Source of the DNA: Massilia arenae
Lineage (GTDB): Bacteria; Pseudomonadota; Gammaproteobacteria; Burkholderiales; Burkholderiaceae_D
Reading direction: 5' to 3'
DNA length: 64,000 bases
NCBI RefSeq assembly: GCF_008014745.1
Contig: NZ_VPFD01000015.1
Span: forward strand, 1 to 64,000
The notes under the pieces were generated by a model. It made no database searches, was not told the origin of the DNA, and saw nothing but the letters and a program-made list of their open reading frames with translations. Position 1 is the stretch's first letter. Each line of letters starts with the position of its first letter. Below are positions 32,998 to 41,980 of the stretch, piece after piece. The position numbers and the translations under genes were made by a program.

Positions 32998-34071
32998 ATG
33001 CTCGAGAATAGGCAAAGCACAGCCTCTATGCAGGCTGACATTGATTGCCTGCGTGATCGGTTTCCACGCACTGCGGATCTCTATAGGGAAGCTTGTGCCG
33101 TTATGTTCTTCAGGTACGGCGTGACTCCAACAACGAACGCTCTCTATCAGCTTGTTCGGAAAGGGAGTATGTCTGTTCCAAGCGAAGCATTGAAAAGGTT
33201 TTGGAGTGACTTGCGTGAACGGGCAAGGGTCGACCTTCAGCATGCGGACTTGCCCGATCAGGTAAAGCAGTCGGGCGGCCAGCTGATCGGTGAGATCTGG
33301 GCGCTAGCCCAAAAGGCTGCTGACGAGTCGATCATTGTATTGCGGCAGAGCGCAATGGTCGAACGCGACGCTGCCCTGGCCGAAAAGGACCGTCTGGAAG
33401 ATGACATCGCTCAACTGTCTGCCCAGCTCAAGGACGGCCGCGATCAAATAGCAGCAGCTGAGGGGACGATCGTAAAACAGCGGGATGAACTTGGCGCGGC
33501 AGCAGCAGCCCAGCAAGAAACGGACTTGAGACTGAATGAGGCTAGAGCTGACATTGAAACGTTGCGCGACCAGATAAGTTCGATGTTAAGAGAGCGCGCG
33601 GCGGAGATCGAGAAATTAACTGACCGCATCCTTCAAGCTGAGCAGCGTTACACCGATCTGGCGAAAAGAACCCTGGTTGACCTGGACAAAGAGCGAACTG
33701 CGGCGACGAAACTGCAGAAGCAACTCGACGCCGAGCGCCGGACGTTCGCGTCCCGCATTGAAGAAATCCAGTCCGAGGCACAGCGGGCTCAGTTTCAGCT
33801 TGCCCGACAAGGCCAAGAGCTCAGCGCCTATATGACTAAGGCGGAACTACTTGCCGACGAGCGAGACCGAGCGGCTAGCCAGACCATGAGAACCGCATTT
33901 CAGTGCGGGGAACTGGAGAGCCAGCTCGCTGCAGAGCGAGCAAAGGTTGCTGAGTTGCGTGAACAACTCGAGCGATTCGCCAGCACATCGAAACCAAGCA
34001 GGCGGGAGCCGCGCTCGACGCCTGTAATCCCTCGCCAGCGGCGTCGACCCGGCAGCAAACAAGACAAATAG
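32998..34071 (+). CDS. KfrA-like DNA-binding protein with long coiled coil
   Basis: A 357-residue protein. The first 110 residues form a KfrA_N-type helix-rich DNA-binding domain (YREACAVMFFRYGVTPTTNA, LYQLVRKGSMSVPSEALKRF, FWSDLRERARVDL). Residues 115-325 are an almost continuous heptad-type coiled coil, and the tail is basic (RQRRRPGSKQDK). KfrA proteins are known from IncP and other plasmids, where they bind DNA and help partition; chromosomal copies occur on islands. An AGGGGGG ribosome site precedes ATG 32998. A degraded copy of its 3' end lies 1.3 kb downstream. Base composition is lower in GC than the neighbouring core genes, which suggests transfer. Confidence 0.75.
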   Translation: MLENRQSTASMQADIDCLRDRFPRTADLYREACAVMFFRYGVTPTTNALYQLVRKGSMSVPSEALKRFWSDLRERARVDLQHADLPDQVKQSGGQLIGEIWALAQKAADESIIVLRQSAMVERDAALAEKDRLEDDIAQLSAQLKDGRDQIAAAEGTIVKQRDELGAAAAAQQETDLRLNEARADIETLRDQISSMLRERAAEIEKLTDRILQAEQRYTDLAKRTLVDLDKERTAATKLQKQLDAERRTFASRIEEIQSEAQRAQFQLARQGQELSAYMTKAELLADERDRAASQTMRTAFQCGELESQLAAERAKVAELREQLERFASTSKPSRREPRSTPVIPRQRRRPGSKQDK

Positions 34072-34091
34072 ATTGCTAGCGTTGAACGAAG

Positions 34092-34107
34092 TTCGATACC
34101 GATCGAA
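34092..34107. repeat. Short inverted repeat after the KfrA-like gene
   Basis: TTCGAT and ATCGAA flank the 4-nt loop ACCG. There is no T tract, so it is not a convincing terminator. Confidence 0.25.
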
Positions 34108-34201
34108 ACAGCAGACTGGCTGCGAGCTTGGAGTAGGCGGTGTAGCGTTTGCTCTCGGAATTCGCGCGCTCGAGGTGTACTTCTGACCGCTTTAGACGAG
34201 C

Positions 34202-34603
34202 TCAGGCTGCTTCTCGTTTTGGCCGAGCCCTGTAAAGCGATTTCATCTTCTGCTTCGCTTCTTCTCGAGTCAGAACAACGGCTTCACCGGCATCAGTAAA
34301 GTAGACGGGTATCTCGACATCATCTTCGACGTATAGCCGAATATTCAAAACCGATGTCCAGCGCAAAGTGTTGACTTTCTCCTTGCGGTAAGGCTCAAGT
34401 AGGGAAATCTCAACAATTTTAAGTAACTTGTTGCCGTTGCAAGTGCGGCAGAACTGTAGTACGTCGCGAGGATCCCAGAGGATCGTCGTCTGTTGGACCC
34501 AGCGACGCTCTTCTTTAAATGCGTAGGTGATGAACACGTAGAGCATACCTAGGCTTAGCGTAGCTGCACGCCAGGTCGCGATCCCTGGCCCCATCGAAAA
34601 CAT
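34202..34603 (-). CDS. Hypothetical protein with one N-terminal membrane segment
   Basis: I do not recognise this gene. From ATG 34603 (GAGG 6 nt upstream) it gives 133 residues: a hydrophobic segment (IATWRAATLSLGMLYVFITYAF), a polar middle with a CRTC pair (QFCRTCNGNKLLKIVEISLL), and an acidic, beta-like segment (VEDDVEIPVYFTDAGEAVVL) ending in a basic tail (KSLYRARPKREAA). The frame is open upstream to 34711, so an earlier start is possible. It is divergent from the XRE regulator at 34729, 125 bp away, an arrangement common for small accessory units. Confidence 0.5.
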   Translation of the reverse strand: MFSMGPGIATWRAATLSLGMLYVFITYAFKEERRWVQQTTILWDPRDVLQFCRTCNGNKLLKIVEISLLEPYRKEKVNTLRWTSVLNIRLYVEDDVEIPVYFTDAGEAVVLTREEAKQKMKSLYRARPKREAA

Positions 34604-34728
34604 GGGCGCCTCATGTGCTTTGTCTGTAGTAATCACTTGAATGCCTCTGCAGTACGAAATGAACACTATAGATTGTAGTCCTAAAGTGTTCGCCATGAGT
34701 ACATCGTGCATTTTATGCGGAGGTGCTC

Positions 34729-35007
34729 GTGGGGTTGCTCAAACAATTTGGAACAGGACTGCAGAAGGCGAGGAAGAGTCGAGGTCTGACACAAGAGGAT
34801 TTTTCGGTAGTTTCGAGTCGAACCTATCTCAGCAGCCTGGAACGCGGGATCAAAGCCCCTACGATTACAAAGATCGACGACATCGCAGCGGTGCTGGGTG
34901 TACATCCGTTGTCTCTCGTTGCGTTCGCGTATCTGCCGAAGGACATTGCGGAGCGAAAGAAACTTTTTTCTCAGGTAATAGCTGACCTGAAATCGTTCGA
35001 AGATTAG
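34729..35007 (+). CDS. XRE-family transcriptional regulator
   Basis: A 92-residue protein that is little more than a helix-turn-helix: LQKARKSRGLTQEDFSVVSS, RTYLSSLERGIKAPTITKID, and IAAVLGVHPLSLVAFA. The start is taken as GTG 34729 because GGAGG (34719-34723) is 5 nt upstream; GTG 34723 is the other option. Such small XRE proteins usually regulate the divergent gene and themselves, here possibly the membrane protein at 34202. It belongs to the KfrA-containing accessory stretch. Confidence 0.7.
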   Translation: MGLLKQFGTGLQKARKSRGLTQEDFSVVSSRTYLSSLERGIKAPTITKIDDIAAVLGVHPLSLVAFAYLPKDIAERKKLFSQVIADLKSFED

Positions 35008-35370
35008 GACGACAGTTGCGATTCGCGGTAAGCAAACGTATGGGATTCTGGATGGCTCGAAAGGCAGCAGTCCCGCCGTACTGCAAGAGAATCGAACGCA
35101 AATGAGGATCCTTGCAGGGTGGCATGGCAGTCGGCTGGTATCCCGGCCATACTTCCGACGCATGCGCGTATTACCTAACGGTTACCGCAAAAATCGGGAC
35201 TGCACGACGAGTTACGTAAAGCTCGCCGGTAAAACCAAGAAAGCCACAGGTTAGACCGCTATGAGCCTAGGATGAAGCACAGGCGGCAAGATACGAAGTA
35301 AAACTTGGACACCTATGCGACGCGGCAGACTTCAAACAATTAGTTCCGAAAACTTCCACGATTTACTTCG
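35008..35370. other. Non-coding stretch, nothing identified
   Basis: No supported gene, RNA or clear repeat is seen in these 363 bases. The composition is mixed. It leads into the KfrA-like remnant and is probably the debris of an older insertion. Confidence 0.4.
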
Positions 35371-35622
35371 GAGCGCTGCTATATAGCAAAGACCGAACTA
35401 CTGGCCGACGAACGCGACCGAGCCGCCCGCCAGGCTGCGGAAAGCGCGCACCAGAGTGCGGAGCTGGGTAGCCAGCTTGCCGCCGAGCGCGCCAGGGTGA
35501 CTGAGCTTCGCGGACGGCTTGAGCGAACAGCGCCGAAATCGGAATCGGCCAGCGAGGAGTTGGGTTTGGCACGGGCAGCGCGTCGTCAGCGGCGACCCTC
35601 ACGAAGCAAGCCAGACAAATAG
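35371..35622 (+). pseudogene. 3' remnant of a second KfrA-like gene
   Basis: The frame ending at TAG 35620-35622 translates as YIAKTELLADERDRAARQAA, then SQLAAERARVTELRGRLERT and a basic tail (RRQRRPSRSKPDK). It aligns with the last 85 residues of the KfrA-like protein (YMTKAELLADERDRAASQTM, SQLAAERAKVAELREQLERF, RRRPGSKQDK). There is no start codon or N-terminal domain, and homology fades upstream of about 35371. The two copies differ enough to be diverged paralogues rather than a recent duplication. Confidence 0.8.
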
Positions 35623-36043
35623 GCCAGGCCTGACGCCAGCGGCCCGAGTCCCACACGCCGATCCGCGAGCTGCAGCCAGTTGTCTCGTCTGTCATCACTG
35701 AACATCCGACGCGATTCCGTATCCATAAATACTTCCGTTGTACCTAAAGCTATTGACGTGATGAGTAGGCCATGAAGATTTACCTAAACATATAGACTCG
35801 ACGGGGAAAACGGGGCTTTGACGCCGAGTCGGTAGATTAAGGTGCCCCGAGTACGGAGTTTTAGGTACGAGCGCTCCGAGAGCGTAGATCAGAAAGACGG
35901 CGATGACGGCCAGTGCGTACTTCGCATAATCTATATTATGTTAAATGCGCTATGTGGCCACCAACGCAAGACCTATCAAAACCGGGGCACCCACTCCACA
36001 GCGTCCATTCGCGTGCCATCCTCCACCTATCGACCACCATCCA
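35623..36043. other. Non-coding stretch, nothing identified
   Basis: These 421 bases lie between the KfrA-like remnant and the convergent phosphatase-like gene. I see no supported gene, tRNA or integration site. Short ORFs here have no ribosome sites and no recognisable domains. Confidence 0.4.
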
Positions 36044-36901
36044 CTACGCGGTCCAGATCGCCGCCGACGCATCGTCCGCCGCCTTCACCGCACGTGCTCC
36101 GGTTGCGTCGGAGACTGCTTCATACGTCCGCAGTTCGTCCAGCATCGTCGCCAATCCCCGTTCGAGACACGCCTCCACCAGCGCGTCGTCCGTGTAGCAG
36201 CCATAAGGATCGACCAGCCGATAAAAGCCGTCCGTCATGATCAGCAGGCTCGTTCCCGGTTCCAGGTCAACGCTCCGTACGCGCGCCTGGAAAGCACAGT
36301 TCGGACGCAGGCACAGGACGGTCGGCCCCGGCTGGGTGTTCTGGAACGCGCGTCGCGCACGCAGCATCGGCAGCATGCGCTCGCGCCGTCGTTCGGGATC
36401 GCTGACGCCTTCAGCGCGCAGTTGCGCGATCTCGGCCTGCAGTACGGCGTCCTGCGGATTCACGAACGGATCGAGATCGATGCAGCCGCCAGCGGCCGTG
36501 TGCAGCAGACTCGTGCAGTCGCCCAGGCTGTATAACGCGGCGCGCTGGACGCCGTCCCGAACGTCGATGCGTATCCAGGTCATGGCTGCGATCGGCCACG
36601 CATACAGCGGCATCGCGCTATGTCCAGCAATCTGCTCGAACCGGGCGCCGACCGCGCCGATCGCGGCATGTACGCTTTCCTGCTGGCCGCGCCCGGGCGC
36701 CAGTTCCTGTTCCAGCGCCGCCGTGATTGCGTGCACGAACCAGGTCACGTCGCCATGGACAGGATCGAGGTAATCACGTTCGGCCACCGAGGTGCCGCCA
36801 TCGATCACAAGGATGTCAGTGGCGCCGGCATGATCGAAGACGGCCACATGGTAGTAATTGCGGCGTGACGTTGCTCCTGCAGAGATGTGCACGATCTTCA
36901 T
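36044..36901 (-). CDS. PP2C-like serine/threonine phosphatase domain protein
   Basis: A 285-residue protein starting MKIVHISAGATSRRNYYHVA. PP2C-type features are SLGDCTSLLHTA (metal-binding GD), LLIMTDGFYRLVDPYGCY (the DGF motif) and the C-terminal DDASAA that matches the last conserved Asp pair. The N-terminal acidic motif is weaker (VIDGGTSVAERDYLD instead of DGMGG), so it is a divergent member and activity is uncertain. There is no signal peptide or TM helix. It appears to be a single-gene unit. The Shine-Dalgarno is weak. Confidence 0.65.
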   Translation of the reverse strand: MKIVHISAGATSRRNYYHVAVFDHAGATDILVIDGGTSVAERDYLDPVHGDVTWFVHAITAALEQELAPGRGQQESVHAAIGAVGARFEQIAGHSAMPLYAWPIAAMTWIRIDVRDGVQRAALYSLGDCTSLLHTAAGGCIDLDPFVNPQDAVLQAEIAQLRAEGVSDPERRRERMLPMLRARRAFQNTQPGPTVLCLRPNCAFQARVRSVDLEPGTSLLIMTDGFYRLVDPYGCYTDDALVEACLERGLATMLDELRTYEAVSDATGARAVKAADDASAAIWTA

Positions 36902-36983
36902 CGGATGTGGCCGGTTCTTGATGTGTCGGGGACTCTACCCGCGCCGGGAGCGGAAGACAAGCACTCCGACCCCGCCTCACTTA

Positions 36984-37016
36984 TAACTCGACAATATATA
37001 TGCTAATGTCGAGTTA
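36984..37016. repeat. Perfect 10-bp inverted repeat in AT-rich DNA
   Basis: TAACTCGACA (36984-36993) and TGTCGAGTTA (37007-37016) flank 13 AT-rich bases. It lies in the 331-bp gap (36902-37232) between the divergent phosphatase-like gene and the small ORF at 37233. It may be an operator; no T tract follows. Nothing else is seen in this gap. Confidence 0.45.
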
Positions 37017-37232
37017 AATTCCTGCCTCAAACAGCCGCCAGGAAAGTCGCGTCTGCCGTCACCGCCTCGTTGCATCAACACCTTCTCTCCAAGCTCCCGC
37101 CTCCCAGCATGGCAGTTGATCCCGGCCAGAGACGGTTCATCGAACATGCTAAGCTGATCCGGAACATCCCGTCTAGCACCTCTTCCCAAACTGCATCTTG
37201 ACCTGACGCATCAAACTGATCAGGAGGAACAA

Positions 37233-37433
37233 ATGCAACGTGGAACACTTGGGACCGCCTCCGCCGCGCGCTGCTCGGCCGATCCACTCGACGGTGCTCT
37301 CGGCGTCGTCCATGGCGCCGGCAGCATCAGCGGCAACCGCCCCTACCGCAAGCCCGGTATCCGTATGGTGACGCCCGCCGTTGCCGACAACGAGGGCTGC
37401 AGCACCACTGCGAAGCACAACGTCACCGTCTGA
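37233..37433 (+). CDS. Small hypothetical protein (66 residues)
   Basis: The function is not recognised. A strong Shine-Dalgarno (AGGAGGAACAA) precedes ATG 37233. The peptide is Gly/Ala/Ser-rich at first, then PYRKPGIRMVTPAVADNEGC and a short Thr/Val tail; two cysteines. It is 68 bp upstream of the HAF/PKD gene in the same direction. The YxxP pattern recalls the leader of lasso-type peptides, but no maturation enzyme is nearby. It may be a real small secreted or ribosomal-peptide-like product, or a translated leader of the next gene. Confidence 0.45.
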   Translation: MQRGTLGTASAARCSADPLDGALGVVHGAGSISGNRPYRKPGIRMVTPAVADNEGCSTTAKHNVTV

Positions 37434-37501
37434 CGCGCGGCGCAAGGCCGCACGCCGGCCGCAGTCCGGCCGCGAATACCACATCGAAACAGGAGGATCC
37501 C

Positions 37502-39469
37502 ATGCAAGCGAACACCAATGCCGCCCAGTCCAGTCGCCACCACTGCCGCAGCCGCATGCGCAGGCTGCGCTATCCGGTCGCGATCCTGTGCCTGTCGATG
37601 TCGACAGCGCTGAGCGCCGGTCCCCTTCCCCCTCCGCCCAACGTTCTCTATCGGATCGTCCCGCTGGCCCCGGACGCCTCTCCCAACGTCGACATCAATG
37701 CCAAGGGCCAGGTGGCGTTCAGCGAGTACGTCGCGCTTTTCGTCCACAACGCCAGGATGTACGATGGCGTCCAGGTACGCAAGCTCGGTTCGCTGGTCGG
37801 CGACAGTAACACTATCTACACCACCGCTGTCGCGCTGAACGATCTGGGACAAGTGACCGGCCTGTCCTTCCTGGCGCCGATGGGTAACGGATACCATGCC
37901 TACCGCTGGAGCGCGTGGAGCGGGATGGTCAACCTGAGCCCTCCTGGCCTGCTCGCCTCGGAAGGAATTGCGATCAACAACCTGGGCATGGTCGCGGGTA
38001 ATGCGCGGCATTCCCTGGACACCGAGGAACGCGCCTTTCGCTGGATTCCCGGTCTCGGCATGCGCGATCTGGGTTCGCTGAACGCCTACTCCAACGTGAC
38101 CGCGATGAACGATGCCGGCGTCGTGGTCGGCCTCAGCGATGCGGCGCCGACAATGGGCTGGAGCTATACCGTCCCGACACGATGGACGCTGGCGCCGGTA
38201 CCGCAGCCTCTTCTTTCGAACCAGTTCCCGTGGTCAAGTGCTATGGACATCAACGCGGCAGGGCACATCGTCGGCCACGGCCTGTTTGCACCCAACCCAT
38301 CCAATTCACGTTCCTCCTTCTTCTGGATGCCCCGCAAAGGCGCGATCGATCTGCGGGTGCCTGGCGACTCCTGGGCCGTGAAAATGAACGACAAGGACAT
38401 GGTGGTTGGAGAGACCGCGACCGGCCCGGGCAACGTGGTCGGGTTCGTGTGGACCCCGAAAAACGGTCCGCTCCTGCTTGGAAACCCAGGCACCGACCAG
38501 TCGACTGGCCGCGACGTCAACAAGCACGGCCAGGTCGTGGGCCGGTTCAACTCCCGCGCCTTCGTCTGGACCCGTGCCGCGGGCCTGGTCGACCTGAATA
38601 CCCGTCTCAGGGACGCGCCGGACGGGTTTGAACTGGACGAGGCACACGCCATTTCGGATAACGGTTCGATCGTCGCCAGCACCACTACCGGGGCCCTGGT
38701 GCTGCTGGTGCCGGGCGCTTGCGCCAAGGCGGCACCGGTAATCGGGACCATCAAGAGCCTCGGCGCGGCACGGCCCGGCGCCCTGCTGACGTTTGCGGCA
38801 GCGTTCAGGGACAGCGACCTGCGCGATGCCCACACAGCAAGCTGGTCGTGGGGCGACGGGAACACCAGCGCCGGCAGTGTCGCCGCGGCGCGCGGCAGCG
38901 GCGGCGTCAGCGGACAACATACTTACCGCACGCCGGGCGTGTACCAGGTCCGCCTGACGGTGAGCGACAGCGGGGGCGAGCGCAGCGTGGCGCAGTCGAC
39001 GGTTGTCGTGGGCCAGTCCGGCATCGTGCTCGCCGGCGATGGCCGATTCTGGTCGCCACGCGGCGCGTCGCGGCTCGCGTCCCACGATCCCGGCATCGCC
39101 CGCTTCTCTTTCCGCTCCGCGGGCGACGCCTCCGACGGTGGCGGCAAGGCCGCGATCCGCTTCAGCGCGCCGGGCATCGAATTCGACAGCGGCGGCTACG
39201 ACGCCCTGGCCCACGATCCGGCAGGCGTGCGCTATGAAGGTAGCGGGGTGCTGAATGGACGGCATGGCCACCGCTTCGTCCTGAGCGTGGTGCGCGACGC
39301 GGCAACTGCCGATGCCGGCCGCATCCACGTGCGCATCACGCACCGCGACGCCGTGACCGGGGCCGATGTGCTCGATTACGACAATGCGGTTGTCGACGCG
39401 AGCGCGGCAGCCGGCTCACCTGGCGCGCCGCTCATCGCCGGCAGCAAGGTGAGCCTGGGTGCAGACTGA
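37502..39469 (+). CDS. Secreted HAF-repeat protein with PKD domain
   Basis: A 655-residue exported protein: basic N-terminus and signal helix (RYPVAILCLSMSTALSAG), then about six HAF repeats between residues 60 and 400 (each with a core like ALNDLGQVTG, INNLGMVAGNA, MNDAGVVVGLS, followed by an aromatic RW pattern), a PKD domain (about 415-510: WSWGDGNTSAG, HTYRTPGVYQVRLTVSD) and a C-terminal beta-rich domain. HAF repeats are beta-propeller-like elements of extracellular bacterial proteins. No PEP-CTERM or LPXTG signal is seen. AGGAGGATCCC precedes ATG 37502. Likely a surface or exported adhesion/scaffold protein; the ligand is unknown. Confidence 0.75.
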   Translation: MQANTNAAQSSRHHCRSRMRRLRYPVAILCLSMSTALSAGPLPPPPNVLYRIVPLAPDASPNVDINAKGQVAFSEYVALFVHNARMYDGVQVRKLGSLVGDSNTIYTTAVALNDLGQVTGLSFLAPMGNGYHAYRWSAWSGMVNLSPPGLLASEGIAINNLGMVAGNARHSLDTEERAFRWIPGLGMRDLGSLNAYSNVTAMNDAGVVVGLSDAAPTMGWSYTVPTRWTLAPVPQPLLSNQFPWSSAMDINAAGHIVGHGLFAPNPSNSRSSFFWMPRKGAIDLRVPGDSWAVKMNDKDMVVGETATGPGNVVGFVWTPKNGPLLLGNPGTDQSTGRDVNKHGQVVGRFNSRAFVWTRAAGLVDLNTRLRDAPDGFELDEAHAISDNGSIVASTTTGALVLLVPGACAKAAPVIGTIKSLGAARPGALLTFAAAFRDSDLRDAHTASWSWGDGNTSAGSVAAARGSGGVSGQHTYRTPGVYQVRLTVSDSGGERSVAQSTVVVGQSGIVLAGDGRFWSPRGASRLASHDPGIARFSFRSAGDASDGGGKAAIRFSAPGIEFDSGGYDALAHDPAGVRYEGSGVLNGRHGHRFVLSVVRDAATADAGRIHVRITHRDAVTGADVLDYDNAVVDASAAAGSPGAPLIAGSKVSLGAD

Positions 39470-39472
39470 GGA

Positions 39473-41956
39473 TCAATGCGCCGGTGCCCCGCCGGCGCCC
39501 TTCGGCCGGCCAGCCGCCACCAGCCATTGTTCGAACTGCGGCGCCGGGATCGGCCGCGCATGAAGGAAGCCCTGGGCCATATCGCAGCCGTGGGCCAGCA
39601 GGAAGGCCTGCTCGGCCTCGGTCTCGACGCCTTCGGCCACTACCAACAGGCGCAGGCTGCGCGCCATGGCCAGCGCGGCCACCACCAGGCCGGCGCGTTC
39701 GGCGTCGGTGTCGACGTCGGTCACCAGCGATTTATCCACCTTGAGTTCGTCGGGCTTCAGGCGGCTGATGTAGCCCAGCGACGAATAACCGGTGCCGAAA
39801 TCGTCGATCGCCACCAGCACGCCCAGGGTTTTCAGCGCCGCCAGGGTGGCGCGAGTCTGCTCGGTGTCGGCCAGCTGGCTCTGTTCGGTAATCTCGACGC
39901 ACAGGCGACCCGCGTCCAGCCCGGTGGCGCGCAGCGCCGCTTCCACCACCGGCACCAGGCGGCCGGATTTGAACTGGGCCGGCGTCACGTTTACGCCCAT
40001 GCGCAGCCCGGGCCCGCCGTCGGCGTTCCAGAGCGCGGCCTGGCGACAGGATTCGAGGATGGTCCAGGCGCCGATTTCTTCTCCCATCGAGGATTCCTCG
40101 AGCATCGGCAGGAACAGGTCGGGCAGCAGGAGGCCCAGCTCGGGGTGGTGCCAGCGCAGCAGCGCTTCGGCGGCGGCCGGGCGGCCGTCGGCCAGGGTCA
40201 CGATCGGCTGGTAGAACATCTCCAGTTCGCCGCGCTCGAGGGCGGTGCGCAGGCCGGCGCCCAGCCGCACCCGCATCTCCATGCGCGCCGTGAGTTCGGG
40301 CCGGTAGAACTGCACGTTGTTGCGCCCTTCTCCCTTGGCCTGGTACAGGGCGCTGTCGGCAAAGCGCAGCAGCGTGCGGAAATCCTGGGCGTCGTCGGGG
40401 AACAGGCTCACCCCCATGCTGACCGCCAGGCGCACCTCGTGACCGTTGACATGCAGCGGGCGGCCGCATTCGCGCCGCAGCTTGTCGGTCAGCGCGATCA
40501 CGTCGCGCGCATCGGACACCTCGGACAGCACCACGACGAACTCGTCTCCGCCCAGGCGCCCGACGATATCGATCGCGCGCACGCTATGGGCCAGGCGGCT
40601 CGCCAGCTCCTTGAGCACCACGTCGCCGGTCTCGTGCCCATAGGTGTCGTTGATGTGCTTGAAGTAATCGAGGTCGATGAAGACCACCGCCAGGCGCGAT
40701 CCGCGGCGGCGCGCCACGGCCAGCTCGCGCTCGACCTGCTCGCTCAGCATCGCGCGGTTGGCGACGCCGGTGAGGGCGTCGTGGTGGGCCAGGTGGGCCA
40801 GCTCTTCCTCGGCCCGCTTGCGCTCGGTGACGTCGTTCACCTGGATCAGAAAATGCTGCGGCTCGTGGTTGGCCGGCAGCAAGGTGGCCGACACCAGGGC
40901 CCAGACCGTGTGGCCATCTTTCGGCCGGTAGCGCCGCTCGTACTGCACCGCGTCGCTGCGCCCTGCCAGCAGGTCTTGCTGGTACTCGCGTTCGATTGCA
41001 TTGTCGCCGCTGTCGCCGAAGGCATCCTGGACGGCCCCCACCAGCGCGTCGGCCGGCACGCCCAGCAGGCGGCACATGGCGCGGTTGACGCGCACTTAGC
41101 GGTTGTCGCGCCCCACCAGCGCCAGGCCCAGCGGCGCATTGTCGAAGGCGCTGCGAAAGCGCTGTTCGCTGTGCAACAGGCGCAGCTCGGCCGCCACGCG
41201 TTCGCGCTCGTCGTCCAGCACAATTGCCGTGCCCATCGGGTGGGCGCGCTCGTCGCAGATCGGGCCCGCCGAATAGTCGACGGGGATGCGCTGGCCGGCG
41301 CCGGTCACCAGCATCGCCGCCCCGCTGCGCGCCAGGCAATCGTGGTGCGCCAGGCCGACCGTGGCGCCGGCATCGTCTTCCAGGCGCACGACCTCGGCGG
41401 CGCTGCGTCCGCGCAGGACCTCGGTGCCGAGCAGGTGTTCGGCCGCCGGATTGGCCAGGCCGACCAGGCCGTCGGCATCAAGGGCGATAACGGCATCGCC
41501 CACCCCGTGCAGCACCGAACTGAGCCATCGCTCCTTGTCGCGCAGCGCGCGCTCGACCTCGGCCTTGCGCAGCGCGACCTCGATCACCGCCCGCAGCTCA
41601 CGTCCCTGGAACGGCTTGGTCAGATAACCGTAGGGCATGGCAGCGGCGGCGCGGTCGACGGTCTGGTCGTCGCTGTAGGCGGTCAGGAACAGGATCGGGA
41701 TCTGCAGCTCGGCGCCGATGGCCGCCGCCGCGGCGATGCCATCCATGTCGCCCTTGAGCACCACGTCCATCAGCACCAGGTCGGGCCGGTCGGCGCGCGC
41801 CCGCACGATGGCGTCGCGGCCGTTGTCGACGCAGCCGCAGACCCGGTAGCCCATGTCGCGCAACTGGCCCGCGATGTCCATGGCGACCACGGCTTCGTCC
41901 TCGACCACCAGCAAGGTCGGTGCGTCCTGCGCGGCGCCGGGGATGGATTGCAGCAT
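39473..41956 (-). pseudogene. Response regulator REC-PAS-PAS-GGDEF-EAL, split by an in-frame ochre codon
   Basis: Reading from ATG 41956: receiver domain (LLVVEDEAVVAMD, LVLMDVVLKGDMDG, LTKPFQGREL), PAS 1, the start of PAS 2 ending LVGRDNR, then TAA at 41096-41098 (codon 287). The same frame continues at once with VRVNRAMCRLLGVPADALVG, the rest of PAS 2, then GGDEF (GRLGGDEFVVVL) and EAL (AAEALLRW, DDFGTGYSSLGYI). A Tyr codon changed to TAA would explain it; the uninterrupted protein would be 827 residues. The codon after TAA is GTG, so reinitiation could make a free GGDEF-EAL protein of 540 residues. It lies directly behind its likely kinase gene. Confidence 0.8.
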
Positions 41957-41980
41957 ACCGGTTCCTGGGTTGATCTGGGC

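Noticed and set aside
35008..36043. Possible tRNA or attachment site at the edge of the KfrA region
   Set aside because: I could not fold any tRNA or find matching direct repeats at both ends of the region.
37233..37433. Lasso-peptide precursor
   Set aside because: Only a YxxP-like motif supports it; no cyclase, leader peptidase or transporter is nearby, so I kept it as an unknown small ORF.
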